From Mesostigma viride (taxonomy: Eukaryota > Streptophyta > Mesostigmatophyceae > Mesostigmatales > Mesostigmataceae), in NCBI GenBank assembly GCA_009746045.1, contig RPFO01000188.1, positions 2,071,874-2,135,873 of the forward strand: a stretch of DNA of 64,000 nt, written 5' to 3'. Made by a program: the position numbers and the translations under genes. This document shows positions 9,961-18,024 of the stretch, one piece after another; position 1 is the first letter of the stretch; each line of letters begins with the position of its first letter. The notes under the pieces are model-generated. The model searched no databases, had not been told where the DNA came from, and worked only from the letters and a program-made list of their open reading frames with translations.

Positions 9961-12320
9961 AATTTTATTTTTCCCCTCCCCCCCACCGAGGCCACGGGAA
10001 GGGCCTCACACGGGAGAGAGAGTCCTACGTGAGAAAGGAGATCAGGCATGCGAACAGCTGTATGAAAGAGGTAGGCATAGGATTCATCATCAGGTAGTTC
10101 ACCATAAGGGGTTACACCCATAGTAGTAGGAACTAGAGTAGTATTGAGAACATCAAGGTCCTCGAAAAAGGAGTAATCTGCACGACGAGAGAGTGCATCT
10201 GGTACTATGTTATCTACACCCTTAACATACTGAAGTTTAAAAGGGGAAAACTGTGCTAAAAATTCCATCCAGCGCGCTTGCCGAGGGGTAAGGTTGGGTT
10301 GGGAGAGAAGATGGGTAAGGGGACGGTGATCCGTTTGGATAACTAACCTATAAGGATCTAGCTCACAGGGTTCATTCAGGCAGACATCAAATTGAGCACC
10401 TTTAAGAAAGTGCTGCCACGCGTGGCAACAATACACCACCGCTAAGAGTTCCTGCTGGTGTACGGGATAGTTACGCTCCGCAGGGAGCATTGTCCTAGAG
10501 ATATACTCAATTGGCTGTAAGCCCTGACCCTGATCCTGGAGAAGGACGCCCCCTATAGCTACCTTACTAGCATCTGTAGCTACCACAAAGGGTTTAGTAG
10601 TATCCGGTAGGATGAGTACAGGAGGGGAAAGGAGTAGGGATTTTAGACACTGAAAAGCCGACTGACATTCACTACTCCAAACAAAGGGGATATCCTTCTT
10701 TAATAAATGATTAATAGGGGCTGCTATAGTTGCGAAACGCGGGATAAAACGCCTATAGTAAGAAGCAATTCCTAGAAAACTACGTACACCTTTAACGTCG
10801 GTAGGAGTAGGCCATTCCTGAATTGACTTAGTTTTATCCGGGTCGGTAGCGACCCCGGCATCTGACAGAACGTGCCCTAAAAATGGGACACTCCTACCCG
10901 AACGAACTTTAGCACGGCGCGCCCACAAAGAATTTTCAGCCATTATTTCTAATACTTTCTTTAAATCACGTAGGTGCGTTTCAAAATCAGGAGAGTAAAT
11001 AAGAATATCATCTAAGTAAGCTTGAGCACAAGAACGGTCATGCTCAGATAAAGAAACAGAGGAGAAGGAAGGATCCTTTAAATCAGAGGACACCTGAGGA
11101 AGGTGAGAATTTCCCATAACAGGTCTAAGCACTTCATTCATTAACATTTGAAAAGAGGCAGGCGAGTTACAGAGTCCCATAGCCGCTACTCTAAACTGGT
11201 AATGACCAAAAGGGGTAGCAAAGGCGGTTTTATGGCAATCCTCAGGAGCTATCCGCAACTGCCAAAAACCATCCGCACAATCCAGTACTGTGAAACAAGT
11301 GGAACCTTTAACCTTATTAAATATATCATCAATACGAGGTAGAGGGTATTTAGACTTCACAGTAATATCATTCAACTTCCTATAATCAGTAACTAGGCGA
11401 AACTTGCCATTTGGCTTAGGAACTAACAGGACACCAGCTGAGTAGGGAGAGTTACTAGGCTCTATCAATCCTGCTTCTAATAGTGACACTAAAATCTGTT
11501 TTAGTTCCTTTAACTCGGTAGGGCCCATTCTATACATCGGAGAGTGCGTAGGAACTGCACCGTCCTTGATAACTACACGGTGTAAAACAGAACGAGGAGG
11601 AGGATAAGAAGGAGTCTTTTCTTCAAAAACTTTTGAGGAATCTATCACAGCCATGTATCTTACTATTTCATTTTCAGTAAATCCCACTCCTATTGTATCC
11701 ACTGTGTTTATATCTATATCCACACTATTATTAGTGATAGGTATCTCCTGTACTTCTAACTGAAGGAACATACATAATAAATATCCATATTCCTTTAATT
11801 CAGAACGCAACTCATCATTGGACATTAATACTTCAGGTATAGGTCTTACAGGAGGATCAACAGGTGTAGGAGGAGTAATATCTACCAAGGATAAATTTTC
11901 CAATCTATAATGACGTTCCGGTACCCAGTAAGAGCTATCTGGAAACCAAATGACCATGGTATCATAATTAATAGTAATCTTATTATCCTGGTGCCAATCT
12001 AATCCTAGTAATACATCAGCGGTAGTGATAGGGCCTATAGTGGCCGTCAGGTTGACAGTACGTCCTTGTATGACCAGGGGAAGGGACACCGTACCCGGGG
12101 AATGACTGGTGCGACCATCAGCATAATGAACAGTGACAGGTTTGGTGTGAGGGGTAGGGACTAGTCCTAAACGCCTAACTAGGGCCTCGCTCACAAAGGA
12201 GCTAGCCGCACCGCTATCTACCAACACAGAGACATTCAAAAGTTCATCAGCATGCAAGAAAGGGTCTACAACAGTATGGGGAACGGTTAAACCACCATTC
12301 AAGAACATAAGAGGACGCAC
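9939..12320 (-). CDS. Chromovirus protease-reverse transcriptase-RNase H
   Basis: A 793-codon open frame. Residues about 25-115: retropepsin, with VLVDSGAASSFVSE active site and VLLGLDWH. Residues about 270-470: reverse transcriptase, with KPNGKFRLVTDYRKLND, FTVLDCADGFWQLRI, GLCNSPASFQ and the catalytic AYLDDILIYS. Residues about 560-700: RNase H, with FVVATDASKVAIGG, QQELLAVVY and VIQTDHRPLTHLL, then DALSRR. All catalytic carboxylates are present. It begins with GTG; the frame is open further upstream to about 12465, so translation probably arrives from gag by frameshift. A G8 run at about 12453-12460 separates it from the zinc-knuckle frame. Confidence 0.93.
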   Translation of the reverse strand: MRPLMFLNGGLTVPHTVVDPFLHADELLNVSVLVDSGAASSFVSEALVRRLGLVPTPHTKPVTVHYADGRTSHSPGTVSLPLVIQGRTVNLTATIGPITTADVLLGLDWHQDNKITINYDTMVIWFPDSSYWVPERHYRLENLSLVDITPPTPVDPPVRPIPEVLMSNDELRSELKEYGYLLCMFLQLEVQEIPITNNSVDIDINTVDTIGVGFTENEIVRYMAVIDSSKVFEEKTPSYPPPRSVLHRVVIKDGAVPTHSPMYRMGPTELKELKQILVSLLEAGLIEPSNSPYSAGVLLVPKPNGKFRLVTDYRKLNDITVKSKYPLPRIDDIFNKVKGSTCFTVLDCADGFWQLRIAPEDCHKTAFATPFGHYQFRVAAMGLCNSPASFQMLMNEVLRPVMGNSHLPQVSSDLKDPSFSSVSLSEHDRSCAQAYLDDILIYSPDFETHLRDLKKVLEIMAENSLWARRAKVRSGRSVPFLGHVLSDAGVATDPDKTKSIQEWPTPTDVKGVRSFLGIASYYRRFIPRFATIAAPINHLLKKDIPFVWSSECQSAFQCLKSLLLSPPVLILPDTTKPFVVATDASKVAIGGVLLQDQGQGLQPIEYISRTMLPAERNYPVHQQELLAVVYCCHAWQHFLKGAQFDVCLNEPCELDPYRLVIQTDHRPLTHLLSQPNLTPRQARWMEFLAQFSPFKLQYVKGVDNIVPDALSRRADYSFFEDLDVLNTTLVPTTMGVTPYGELPDDESYAYLFHTAVRMPDLLSHVGLSLPCEALPVASVGGRGKIKFLYRLAI

Positions 12321-12329
12321 ACGTAGTGG

Positions 12330-12775
12330 TAGGGAAGATTCAGCTCCTACAGAGGTTATAAAAACAGGCAGGCAAAAATTTTTATCTGGGGTACTATCTA
12401 AGGACCTGTCCAGGTTACCCCCGGCTGACAGGCCTACTGTTCCCCCTCCCCCCCCAAATCCATAGGAACTAACCCCGAAGAAGACCCTGGCGAAAAAGCC
12501 ACTGCTGGAGGGTCACGAGGGAGCGAAGAGGGTGCGGGAGCCTGATTATCATAGGGGAACCCTGGGGGTCCTGCCTGCACAGCATTCAGCCTACTAGGGG
12601 TAGCTGAGGGAATGCGTCCTGAAGTAGGACGAATAGGAGCACGCTGAGGGGTACGAGGAGGGCGAGCGTCGGGATGAGGGGGAGCACCCGAAAGGAACTT
12701 GGGGCACTCACGTTTAAGATGACCTACTTCCTTACAATGATAGCATGTGATATGAGAGACATCAAGAGCTGAAGA
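12330..12775 (-). CDS. Chromovirus gag: CCHC zinc knuckle and Pro-rich tail
   Basis: Read one base out of phase from the main gag frame, the minus strand gives CYHCKEVGHLKREC, a perfect C-x2-C-x4-H-x4-C nucleocapsid knuckle at about 12707-12748, followed by a Pro/Arg/Ser-rich tail up to the G8 run near 12455. It binds element RNA in the family. The knuckle is -1 relative to the gag core, which stops at 12724; a single-base change between about 12740 and 12775 would explain the break. Confidence 0.75.
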
Positions 12776-13908
12776 TCAGCAACGCAGATATCTAATTCTT
12801 CTACATAGGAGTTCTCCTCCTCAGGGGTAAGGATAATATTATTAATACGGGAACGGGTAGGGAGAGAAGGAGTGGTGAAGAAATCTGCTACTCGCAAGAG
12901 ATGCTGGCGCACATGCTTGAGGGGCAGATCAGTAAAACGGTAGGCAGAGAACTGGCGCTTGACTTCACGTAATAAAGGTCTACTGAGGCCTTGGAGGAAG
13001 CGAGCACGTACTTCTGCACCCGACAAATCCCTAATTCGTACCATCTGAGCATCAAACTCTTTCATATACTCCTTAAATGATTTAGTACCCTGCTGCAAGG
13101 TACCAAAGGCTAATCTATCCTGCCAATCTGAATCAGGAGGGACTAAATGGTTCTCTAAACGCTTAAACAATTCTGCTACAGAGTTAGGGTAGGCATGAGA
13201 GGCCAAAGACTCACACTGAATGAGGTTAGCAAGCTCAGGAGTAATGCAGGTTGTAAGATAGTGAGGAACTAATACAGCATCAGAGAGACGCCATCTATTA
13301 TGATTCTGCCACGACTCTGTGTTCTGGGTAAGCAACATAATAAAGGTGAAAAACTGTTGAGGGGTAGACTTGACATCCAGCTTGGGAAGGTTAGCAAAGA
13401 GGGGAAGAGCAGGGGGCTTAGGGGGATTAGAAGAGTCAGTTTTTCCCATAGGGCCACTATCTTCCACTGCTACATAAGCGGGATAGAAGGAAGGAAGAGG
13501 AAAAGTCTTGGGTAGGGGTCTAGAAGGGGCCACCGTTTCAGGCTGGTGCCCATAGGAGAAGGGTACAGTATATTGCTCACGAAGAGAGGAGTAGGCAAAA
13601 TGATCATAATTTCTGTCATCTAGAGGCATGGTGCTGAAATCACTATTAACTTCTAAATCAGCCACACGGGTAGGGACCTGGGCTGCCTCATAGGCCGTCT
13701 CAGGGTAGGACCAGGAAGCAGGTGGGTAAAAGGGAACTGCACTAGGGCGCCCAGAAGGGCCGACAGGGGCAGAGGCACGACCCGTGTTAAAAGCAGGCAT
13801 GGAAGGCACAGGGTGGGAAGGAGGCCTAGCAACATTGTTAGTTAGTGAGGACCTGCTGGAGGGTTGAGCCAAGGTTGCAGGAGGGGCAGGGGCCTGGTTC
13901 AGTAAAAA
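12724..13908 (-). CDS. Chromovirus gag core (retrotransposon gag domain)
   Basis: About 390 codons. The N-terminal third is Pro/Ser-rich; residues from about 160 form the helical gag domain: QQFFTFIMLLTQNTESWQNH, then SLASHAYPNSVAELFKRLEN, FGTLQQGTKSFKEYMKEFD and EVRARFLQGLSRPLLREVKR, the usual 'F..L.QG..S..EY...F' capsid pattern of Ty3/Gypsy gag. No ATG starts it; a TTG lies at 13872 and the frame is open to the slippery CCCTTTT at 13905-13911. It builds the virus-like particle in the family. Confidence 0.8.
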   Translation of the reverse strand, partial: FLLNQAPAPPATLAQPSSRSSLTNNVARPPSHPVPSMPAFNTGRASAPVGPSGRPSAVPFYPPASWSYPETAYEAAQVPTRVADLEVNSDFSTMPLDDRNYDHFAYSSLREQYTVPFSYGHQPETVAPSRPLPKTFPLPSFYPAYVAVEDSGPMGKTDSSNPPKPPALPLFANLPKLDVKSTPQQFFTFIMLLTQNTESWQNHNRWRLSDAVLVPHYLTTCITPELANLIQCESLASHAYPNSVAELFKRLENHLVPPDSDWQDRLAFGTLQQGTKSFKEYMKEFDAQMVRIRDLSGAEVRARFLQGLSRPLLREVKRQFSAYRFTDLPLKHVRQHLLRVADFFTTPSLPTRSRINNIILTPEEENSYVEELDICVADLQLLMSLISHAIIVRK

Positions 13909-14159
13909 GGGTCATCACTAAATCTGACACGTTGTTCATAGGTAGGAGGGGTAAGTGAGGGACGACGGCGACCACCAGTAACAGGAGAAGGAGGTGAGGT
14001 ACGCAGATTACCTTGAGGAGTGAGATGGTGCACCGTTTCAAGTGAGTCCCGTCGGTTACCACGAGTGTTGTTATTGTTGTTAGTATTATTATTATTATTA
14101 TTATTCATAGTAGGAGTGTTGGTAGGTATAGGCGACATATTACCACCCACTGGATCCAT
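13899..14159 (-). CDS. Chromovirus Asn-rich ORF, probable N-terminus of gag
   Basis: An 86-codon ATG frame: an Asn-rich stretch (about 14 Asn around a Thr), then basic Ser/Pro-rich sequence, ending RVRFSDDPFY and a TGA. Ten bases upstream of the end of this stop the frame passes C-CCT-TTT, from which a -1 slip continues straight into gag. I read it as the gag N-terminus, either joined by programmed -1 frameshifting or broken by an indel. Confidence 0.55.
   Translation of the reverse strand: MDPVGGNMSPIPTNTPTMNNNNNNNTNNNNNTRGNRRDSLETVHHLTPQGNLRTSPPSPVTGGRRRPSLTPPTYEQRVRFSDDPFY
13905..13911 (-). promoter_or_regulatory. Candidate -1 frameshift heptamer (CCCTTTT)
   Basis: Fits X-XXY-YYZ in the zero frame of the Asn-rich ORF (GAC CCT TTT TAC TGA); slipping back one base avoids the TGA and enters gag. 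No downstream structure was verified. Confidence 0.4.
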
Positions 14160-14283
14160 TTTTAATTAAGTAAATGATTAGGAATCTAACTGAAAGCAAC
14201 AAGGAAAAAGGACAAGGCCTAATTTAAGGCAAGGAAAGAAAAGAAAAAGCTTTTAGTGTCCTAAAAGAAGGAAACAATTTAAA

Positions 14284-14688
14284 TCAATCCTTTTTAGCAA
14301 CAGTAATGGATAGGGAACCGAACTCTAAGGTGAGAGGCGTATCTAAGCTAGATGAGGATGCAGCCCGTTTAGGGGGAGACGAAGGAGGAGATGGAGGTGG
14401 TGTAACAAAAACAAGACTATCTACTGCAGGACGAGCATGAGGAGAAGGACGAGAATGGAGACCCAAATCTGATTCACTATGCTTTAAGAGGTAGGTCTGA
14501 GCTTCTTCAAAGGACATAAACTTCTTATATTTGGAGACGTTGTAAGCACGTGACTGAACGAACTTCCTAGCATCGGCCCACGATAAGAAAATAGATGCCC
14601 ATTGAGGGGTAATAACAACGTAATACTTCGCTAAACTATTATTACTAGTCGAATGAGAAGGAGCAGGAAAAGGACGTCGCTGGCTCAT
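14284..14688 (-). CDS. Chromovirus upstream ORF with Cauli_VI/RNase H1-N-like domain
   Basis: A 134-codon ATG frame, first ORF after the 5' LTR leader. Residues about 21-70 (KYYVVITPQWASIFLSWADA, then RKFVQSRAYNVSKYKKFMSF and EEAQTYL) match the pattern of the small hybrid-binding domain found at the N-terminus of eukaryotic RNase H1 and in caulimovirus protein VI (YYaV..G...GIy.sW.......v.g....kYKkF...eEA..fl). The rest is Ser/Pro-rich. The known domain binds RNA/DNA hybrids or dsRNA, so a role in reverse transcription or translation is an inference. Separate ORFs of this kind are not part of the canonical chromovirus gene set. Confidence 0.65.
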   Translation of the reverse strand: MSQRRPFPAPSHSTSNNSLAKYYVVITPQWASIFLSWADARKFVQSRAYNVSKYKKFMSFEEAQTYLLKHSESDLGLHSRPSPHARPAVDSLVFVTPPPSPPSSPPKRAASSSSLDTPLTLEFGSLSITVAKKD

Positions 14689-14699
14689 GTTAACGCACC

Positions 14700-15196
14700 T
14701 GGTAGGTCTTGAGTAGTCAAATAAGGAGAACGAGGAGAAGGCGACTTATCTCGGGTGTCTGAAACCGAACCAGATTGACGACGCACGCAGGGACGAGGTT
14801 TCCAGCGCCAGGTGGTCGTAAGTATCCGGTTTCAAGAATTCTGCGTCTGGCGATGGGTCGTCTAAATACAACGCAGGCAAGAATGCAGAAAAGTGTAATC
14901 TACGAGACGCTAGTCGTCTCTCTAACGTAGAACCAAAACCATCACCTATCTACGACAGTAGGCCACATGTCTCAAGAAAACAAAACGAGGAAAAGGAGCT
15001 ATCTACAAAAGGATTTTCCGCTTCGAGCAGGTCTATCTTCTAGGCAGGGCGTGTCCCGAATCGGGCAGCACTACCCCCCAGCTTGCAGGCGACCCGCCCA
15101 TTACCTGTCAAGTAGGTGTCGTCTTCATTTTCCCGGACGCGGAAGGGTTGATTCAATGACGTATGTTGCAGGGGATCGTCGTCTGGTTCTCTACCT
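14700..15196 (-). other. Chromovirus 5' leader
   Basis: Untranslated region between primer binding site and the first ORF on the minus strand; no convincing coding frame. Packaging or translation signals are expected here but not identifiable by eye. Confidence 0.6.
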
Positions 15197-15214
15197 AAAA
15201 TTCCTCCGAGTCCA
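15197..15214 (-). promoter_or_regulatory. Primer binding site of chromovirus
   Basis: One base inside the 5' LTR the minus strand reads TGGACTCGGAGGAATTTT. The leading TGG pairs with a tRNA 3'-CCA end, as expected for minus-strand priming. I do not assign the tRNA. Confidence 0.65.
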
Positions 15215-15215
15215 T

Positions 15216-15777
15216 TGTTACGCTCGGGTATCTACCACTACCTCTACCTCTACCTGGCCTGATGCTACCTAAACTAGTCAAGCCACCTCTAGTTAAACCC
15301 CTAGCGAAAGACGAACGAGACGATCCAGATCTCAATGCATTAACGTAAGTGTTGCTATAATACGCCATAAGCCATTTACACAACCCGTTTACTCCAGGAA
15401 TAGAGGAAGGAAACACAACTACACTGCCGTGACCCAAGCCTATATGTGTTAATTCATTTAACACACGCCGAGTGAACACACGAGGGGTAGAACGTGCATA
15501 AATGGTCACCAACGGTCCAACACGCTCGGGCCGACATGGCCCTCACCTACAGATGCACCGGCACAGATACAGATGCACGCTGGTCCACTACATTCTACCA
15601 AAGGATAAGGACCACTAGTAAAGTACGCGGCGCGGCGCCCAAAGGCACCCAATGTACCACAGTACTGTTACGAGGACAATAGTGTCCCGGTAGGAGCTAC
15701 ACGTAAACCTAGGGACAACCGAGGCAAAAGACCTAATTTACGTCCGTAACTACAACGAATTGTTACGCGACGTAACA
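15216..15777 (-). repeat. Chromovirus 5' LTR (right)
   Basis: Starts TGTTACGCTCGG and ends CGTAACA on the plus strand, paired with 4974-5536. It should hold the element promoter on the minus strand. Confidence 0.93.
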
Positions 15778-15782
15778 CCACT
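15778..15782. repeat. Target site duplication of chromovirus, right copy (ccact)
   Basis: Identical to 4969-4973. Confidence 0.9.
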
Positions 15783-16086
15783 CCATCTTCTTCTCTTGGG
15801 CAATCCGGATCAATTCACGGACGGCCGGCATTCCTGACGAGCCGTGTCCACTTAATGGCAACGTAGCAACGTGGTCGTTGTCCAGGAAACTCACTGTCTT
15901 CGCGTACCAGTACCCCAGGCCGTCGTAGTAGTCCTTCTCCGGGTCCTTGCTGCCGGGTGGCAGCGGCTTGGGCAGCAAACGCATTGCCAATTTGTGCTGC
16001 TTTAATTTGTTCGTTTCCTTCTTGTCCTGTCCAGTCAGGACAATGGCGTCAGTCTCAGCGCTTGCCGCAGCACGGCTACGAGCCAT
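15783..16086 (-). pseudogene. Copia-like element C1: gag N-terminus
   Basis: An ATG frame of about 100 codons (MARSRAAASAETDAIVLTGQ ... NKLKQHKLAMRLLPKPLPPG) that runs into the chromovirus at ...EKKMEW. Across the insertion the frame continues at 4973 with ADFYSRLKELL before a frameshift. The start is the first ATG, with in-frame stops upstream. It resembles the N-terminal helix-rich part of Copia gag by position and the phrase W...F...L; identity is inferred from the joined element. Confidence 0.6.
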
Positions 16087-16566
16087 GGTAAAAAATGTGT
16101 GATTAAGAGTACGAGTTGAGAATGACTTTGGAATGGTTTGGTTGCAATGGCTGCGGCTCGTTGGCCGCGGTTTATTGCTTTAATTTATACATTTACAGCG
16201 TCAACCTTCTAGAGATGCCTAGAAGCCTTATTCTACAACGTCGTTACAAGTATGGCAATGCAGTATGCATTGTGCACATGGAACCTTCTAGACACCAGAC
16301 GCTAAACTTAAGTCTGCCATGGTTATATCTTAACAACCCGTGGCAAGACTGCAACCATTGTGGCAACCATTGTGCCCAGCGACATGATCGGTCTCGCCGG
16401 ATTCATTGTCCGCATCCAGGTAATCAACATCACGTGCGGCAAACTGATATATTGCATAACAGAAGACCGGGACAGAATAATGCATACGTTTATTTCAATG
16501 TGTCGTTCCGACAGTATTTTTCCGAGCCCTGCCCAGCATCATTTGTAATGCTTTACAACTATATAT
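16087..16566. other. Probable leader/LTR remnant of C1; no gene
   Basis: Lies upstream of C1 gag. A 171-codon plus-strand frame at 16116-16631 crosses a LINE junction and looks spurious. This interval should contain the C1 primer site and 5' LTR, but no second LTR is in the window to confirm it. Confidence 0.35.
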
Positions 16567-17244
16567 ATGGCGCTCCGGCACCAGCTATTTGCCCCGCAGC
16601 CTCTTGTTCCGGCCGGGCGGCCTTGTGGTAGCTGTGGGCAGCCGCTGGATCCCACGGGGACTCACTACCTTGCCTGCATGGGGGGCCAACAGAATCAGAA
16701 TTGGTATTTGTATTTGCACACTGTCCTCCTGACGGTGGTGCTCGCCATGATTCGGTCGGTTTTCCCCCACGCGAACATCCGGTCCGAGGATGCGGATGGC
16801 GCTGCCTTCTATTCCCCCAACCACCGGCCTGACATCGTGGTGCTGGACTTTGAGGGGGGTGGCCGGCATCTGCTTATTGACGTTTCGGTGGCGCGGCCCT
16901 TGGCTCTTAGCCACGTGGCTGGGGCCTCCCTCACGGCAGGTTACACGGCGGACCGGGCGGAGCGGGCCAAGCTCCTGGCCTACGGCGACGTCGGGCACCA
17001 TCGTGTGGTGCCCTTTGTCCTGGAGGAGTTTGGGGCCATGGGGCCCCTGACCTCCGCCTTCTTCAAGGAGTGTTGCCGGCTCCGGGAGGACCGGCTGGAC
17101 CTGGAGGGCCAGCGGGCCCCATGGTCGGCGCGGACCTGGACGTCATATTGGCGTCAGCGCTTGTCGGTGGCGCTGACTCGGGCCATGGCTGACATCATGC
17201 TCCGCCGTACGCGGGCTGATTTTGCGGTGCAGCAGGGCTATTAG
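16567..17244 (+). pseudogene. LINE-A ORF2 C-terminus (zinc knuckle + PD-(D/E)XK-like)
   Basis: 225 codons homologous to the end of the ORF at 43445-44674. CGSCGQPLDPTGTHYLAC fits the C-x2-C-x9-H-x3-C zinc site near the end of several LINE ORF2 proteins; it is followed by RPDIVVLD and LLIDVSVARP, which resemble the PD...D core of restriction-like endonucleases without an obvious catalytic Lys. The ATG is supplied by flanking DNA, so this is a fragment. The RT domain is missing. Confidence 0.7.
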
Positions 17245-17386
17245 GTTCCTCCCGTTAGGCGTTTCCATTGGTCTTATCGTAGTATAGAGCTTTGACATGG
17301 CTCTGTATATAGGTTTATAGCTGGGCGTTTGCTTTGGTTTGAGTGATTTCACTCTGCTGTAAGTAATTATATTTTTAATATATATG
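16567..17386 (+). mobile_element. LINE-A, 5'-truncated copy 1
   Basis: The last 820 bp of the LINE at 43400-44815, almost identical (one substitution seen in the coding part, a short indel in the tail). The 5' junction is at ggcgctccgg, joined to target sequence atatatggcg through shared ggcg. The 3' end contains TGTAA and ends in ttttaatatat. 5' truncation is typical of target-primed reverse transcription. Confidence 0.85.
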
Positions 17387-17453
17387 GCGAGTGCTTTGGT
17401 TTGAATGATTTCGTACTCTACTGTAAGTAATTATATTTTTAATATATATGGCG
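17387..17453 (+). repeat. LINE-A tail-only copy
   Basis: Repeats the last 60 bp of the LINE-A 3' end (gctttggtttga ... taattatatttttaatatat) between two copies of atatatggcg (17380-17389 and 17444-17453). It looks like an extremely 5'-truncated insertion. Confidence 0.7.
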
Positions 17454-17840
17454 AGTGCTGCCAGCGCAGTGAAGACCGCCTTGACCTCGAGGGTCAGACC
17501 GCTCCGTGGTCTGCCCGCATGTGGTCCTCGTATTGGCGGCAGCGCCTGTCACTCGCCCTCACTCGCACCGTGGCTGATGTGTTATTCCGCCGCACCCGGG
17601 CCGACTTTGTCGCGACCCATGCGGTCTAGATCCCTCCCAGGCCTGCATGGTGGGCCGGCAGCGATGTTGCTGCGTGTCATAGTTTTGTGATGTAGTTAGT
17701 TGTATCTTGTGCAGCTGGCGTGATCCTTGGATGTCCGTGTCAGATTCCTATTAATTTCTTCAGGTACGTTCTTCTCCTTTTCGGGTTTTTCCTTATGTTG
17801 CATGCCCATCTCACCTCCGTAATCTATCATTCTCAATTAA
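17451..17840 (+). pseudogene. LINE-B 3' end (paralogue of LINE-A)
   Basis: Codons 17456-17629 encode EDRLDLEGQTAPWSARMWSS and YWRQRLSLALTRTVADVLFR, about three-quarters identical to the C-terminus of LINE-A, then a stop and a 3' UTR with no close match to LINE-A. It is joined at its 5' side to atatatggcg. Confidence 0.75.
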
Positions 17841-17847
17841 CATATAT

Positions 17848-18018
17848 GGCGATGCCATGGTAACCGGAGACGTCCGTCCTATAGTCAGCAAAATTGGTGC
17901 GAGAGGTCCCCAGTTCGATTCCGGTCGGATTCATTTGCAGATCGCGTTTTCCGCGTTTTCCGCGGCCTGGCACTGAACGCAAAGGTTTTCACCTTTGCGG
18001 AGTGTCTGATCAGAATAT
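17848..18018 (+). mobile_element. 171-bp tRNA-derived SINE, copy 1
   Basis: Identical by eye, in inverse orientation, to 24770-24940, from ggcgatgcc to gatcagaatat. It contains a B-box-like AGTTCGATTCC and a following TCGGATTCA that can partly pair with AACCGGA upstream, as in a degenerate tRNA; the rest is a tRNA-unrelated tail with inverted repeats (gcaaaggttttcacctttgc). It is flanked on both sides by atatatggcga. It codes for no protein. Confidence 0.7.
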
Positions 18019-18024
18019 ATGGCG

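Larger units (their letters stand above)
4974..15777 (-). mobile_element. Ty3/Gypsy chromovirus, full-length, 10.8 kb
   Basis: LTRs of 563 and 562 bp begin TGTTACG and end CGTAACA, with a 5-bp target duplication. On the minus strand the order is 5' LTR (15216-15777), primer binding site, a Cauli_VI-like ORF, gag with CCHC knuckle, PR-RT-RNaseH, integrase, chromodomain, an extra 789-codon ORF, polypurine tract, 3' LTR (4974-5536). PR-RT-RH-INT order with an integrase chromodomain defines chromoviruses. In the parts I compared the LTRs differ at only a few positions, so insertion is recent. Several frame breaks, two of them in G homopolymers, mean this copy may be inactive or may carry sequence errors. 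It sits in gag of the older element C1. Confidence 0.93.

Noticed and set aside
16116-16631. 171-codon plus-strand ORF
   Set aside because: It spans the junction between C1 flank and the LINE-A insertion and shows no consistent coding character.
17848-18018. Functional tRNA gene
   Set aside because: B box and part of an acceptor stem can be seen, but the T stem has a mismatch, the acceptor pairs poorly and the unit extends beyond the tRNA; two identical dispersed copies fit a SINE.
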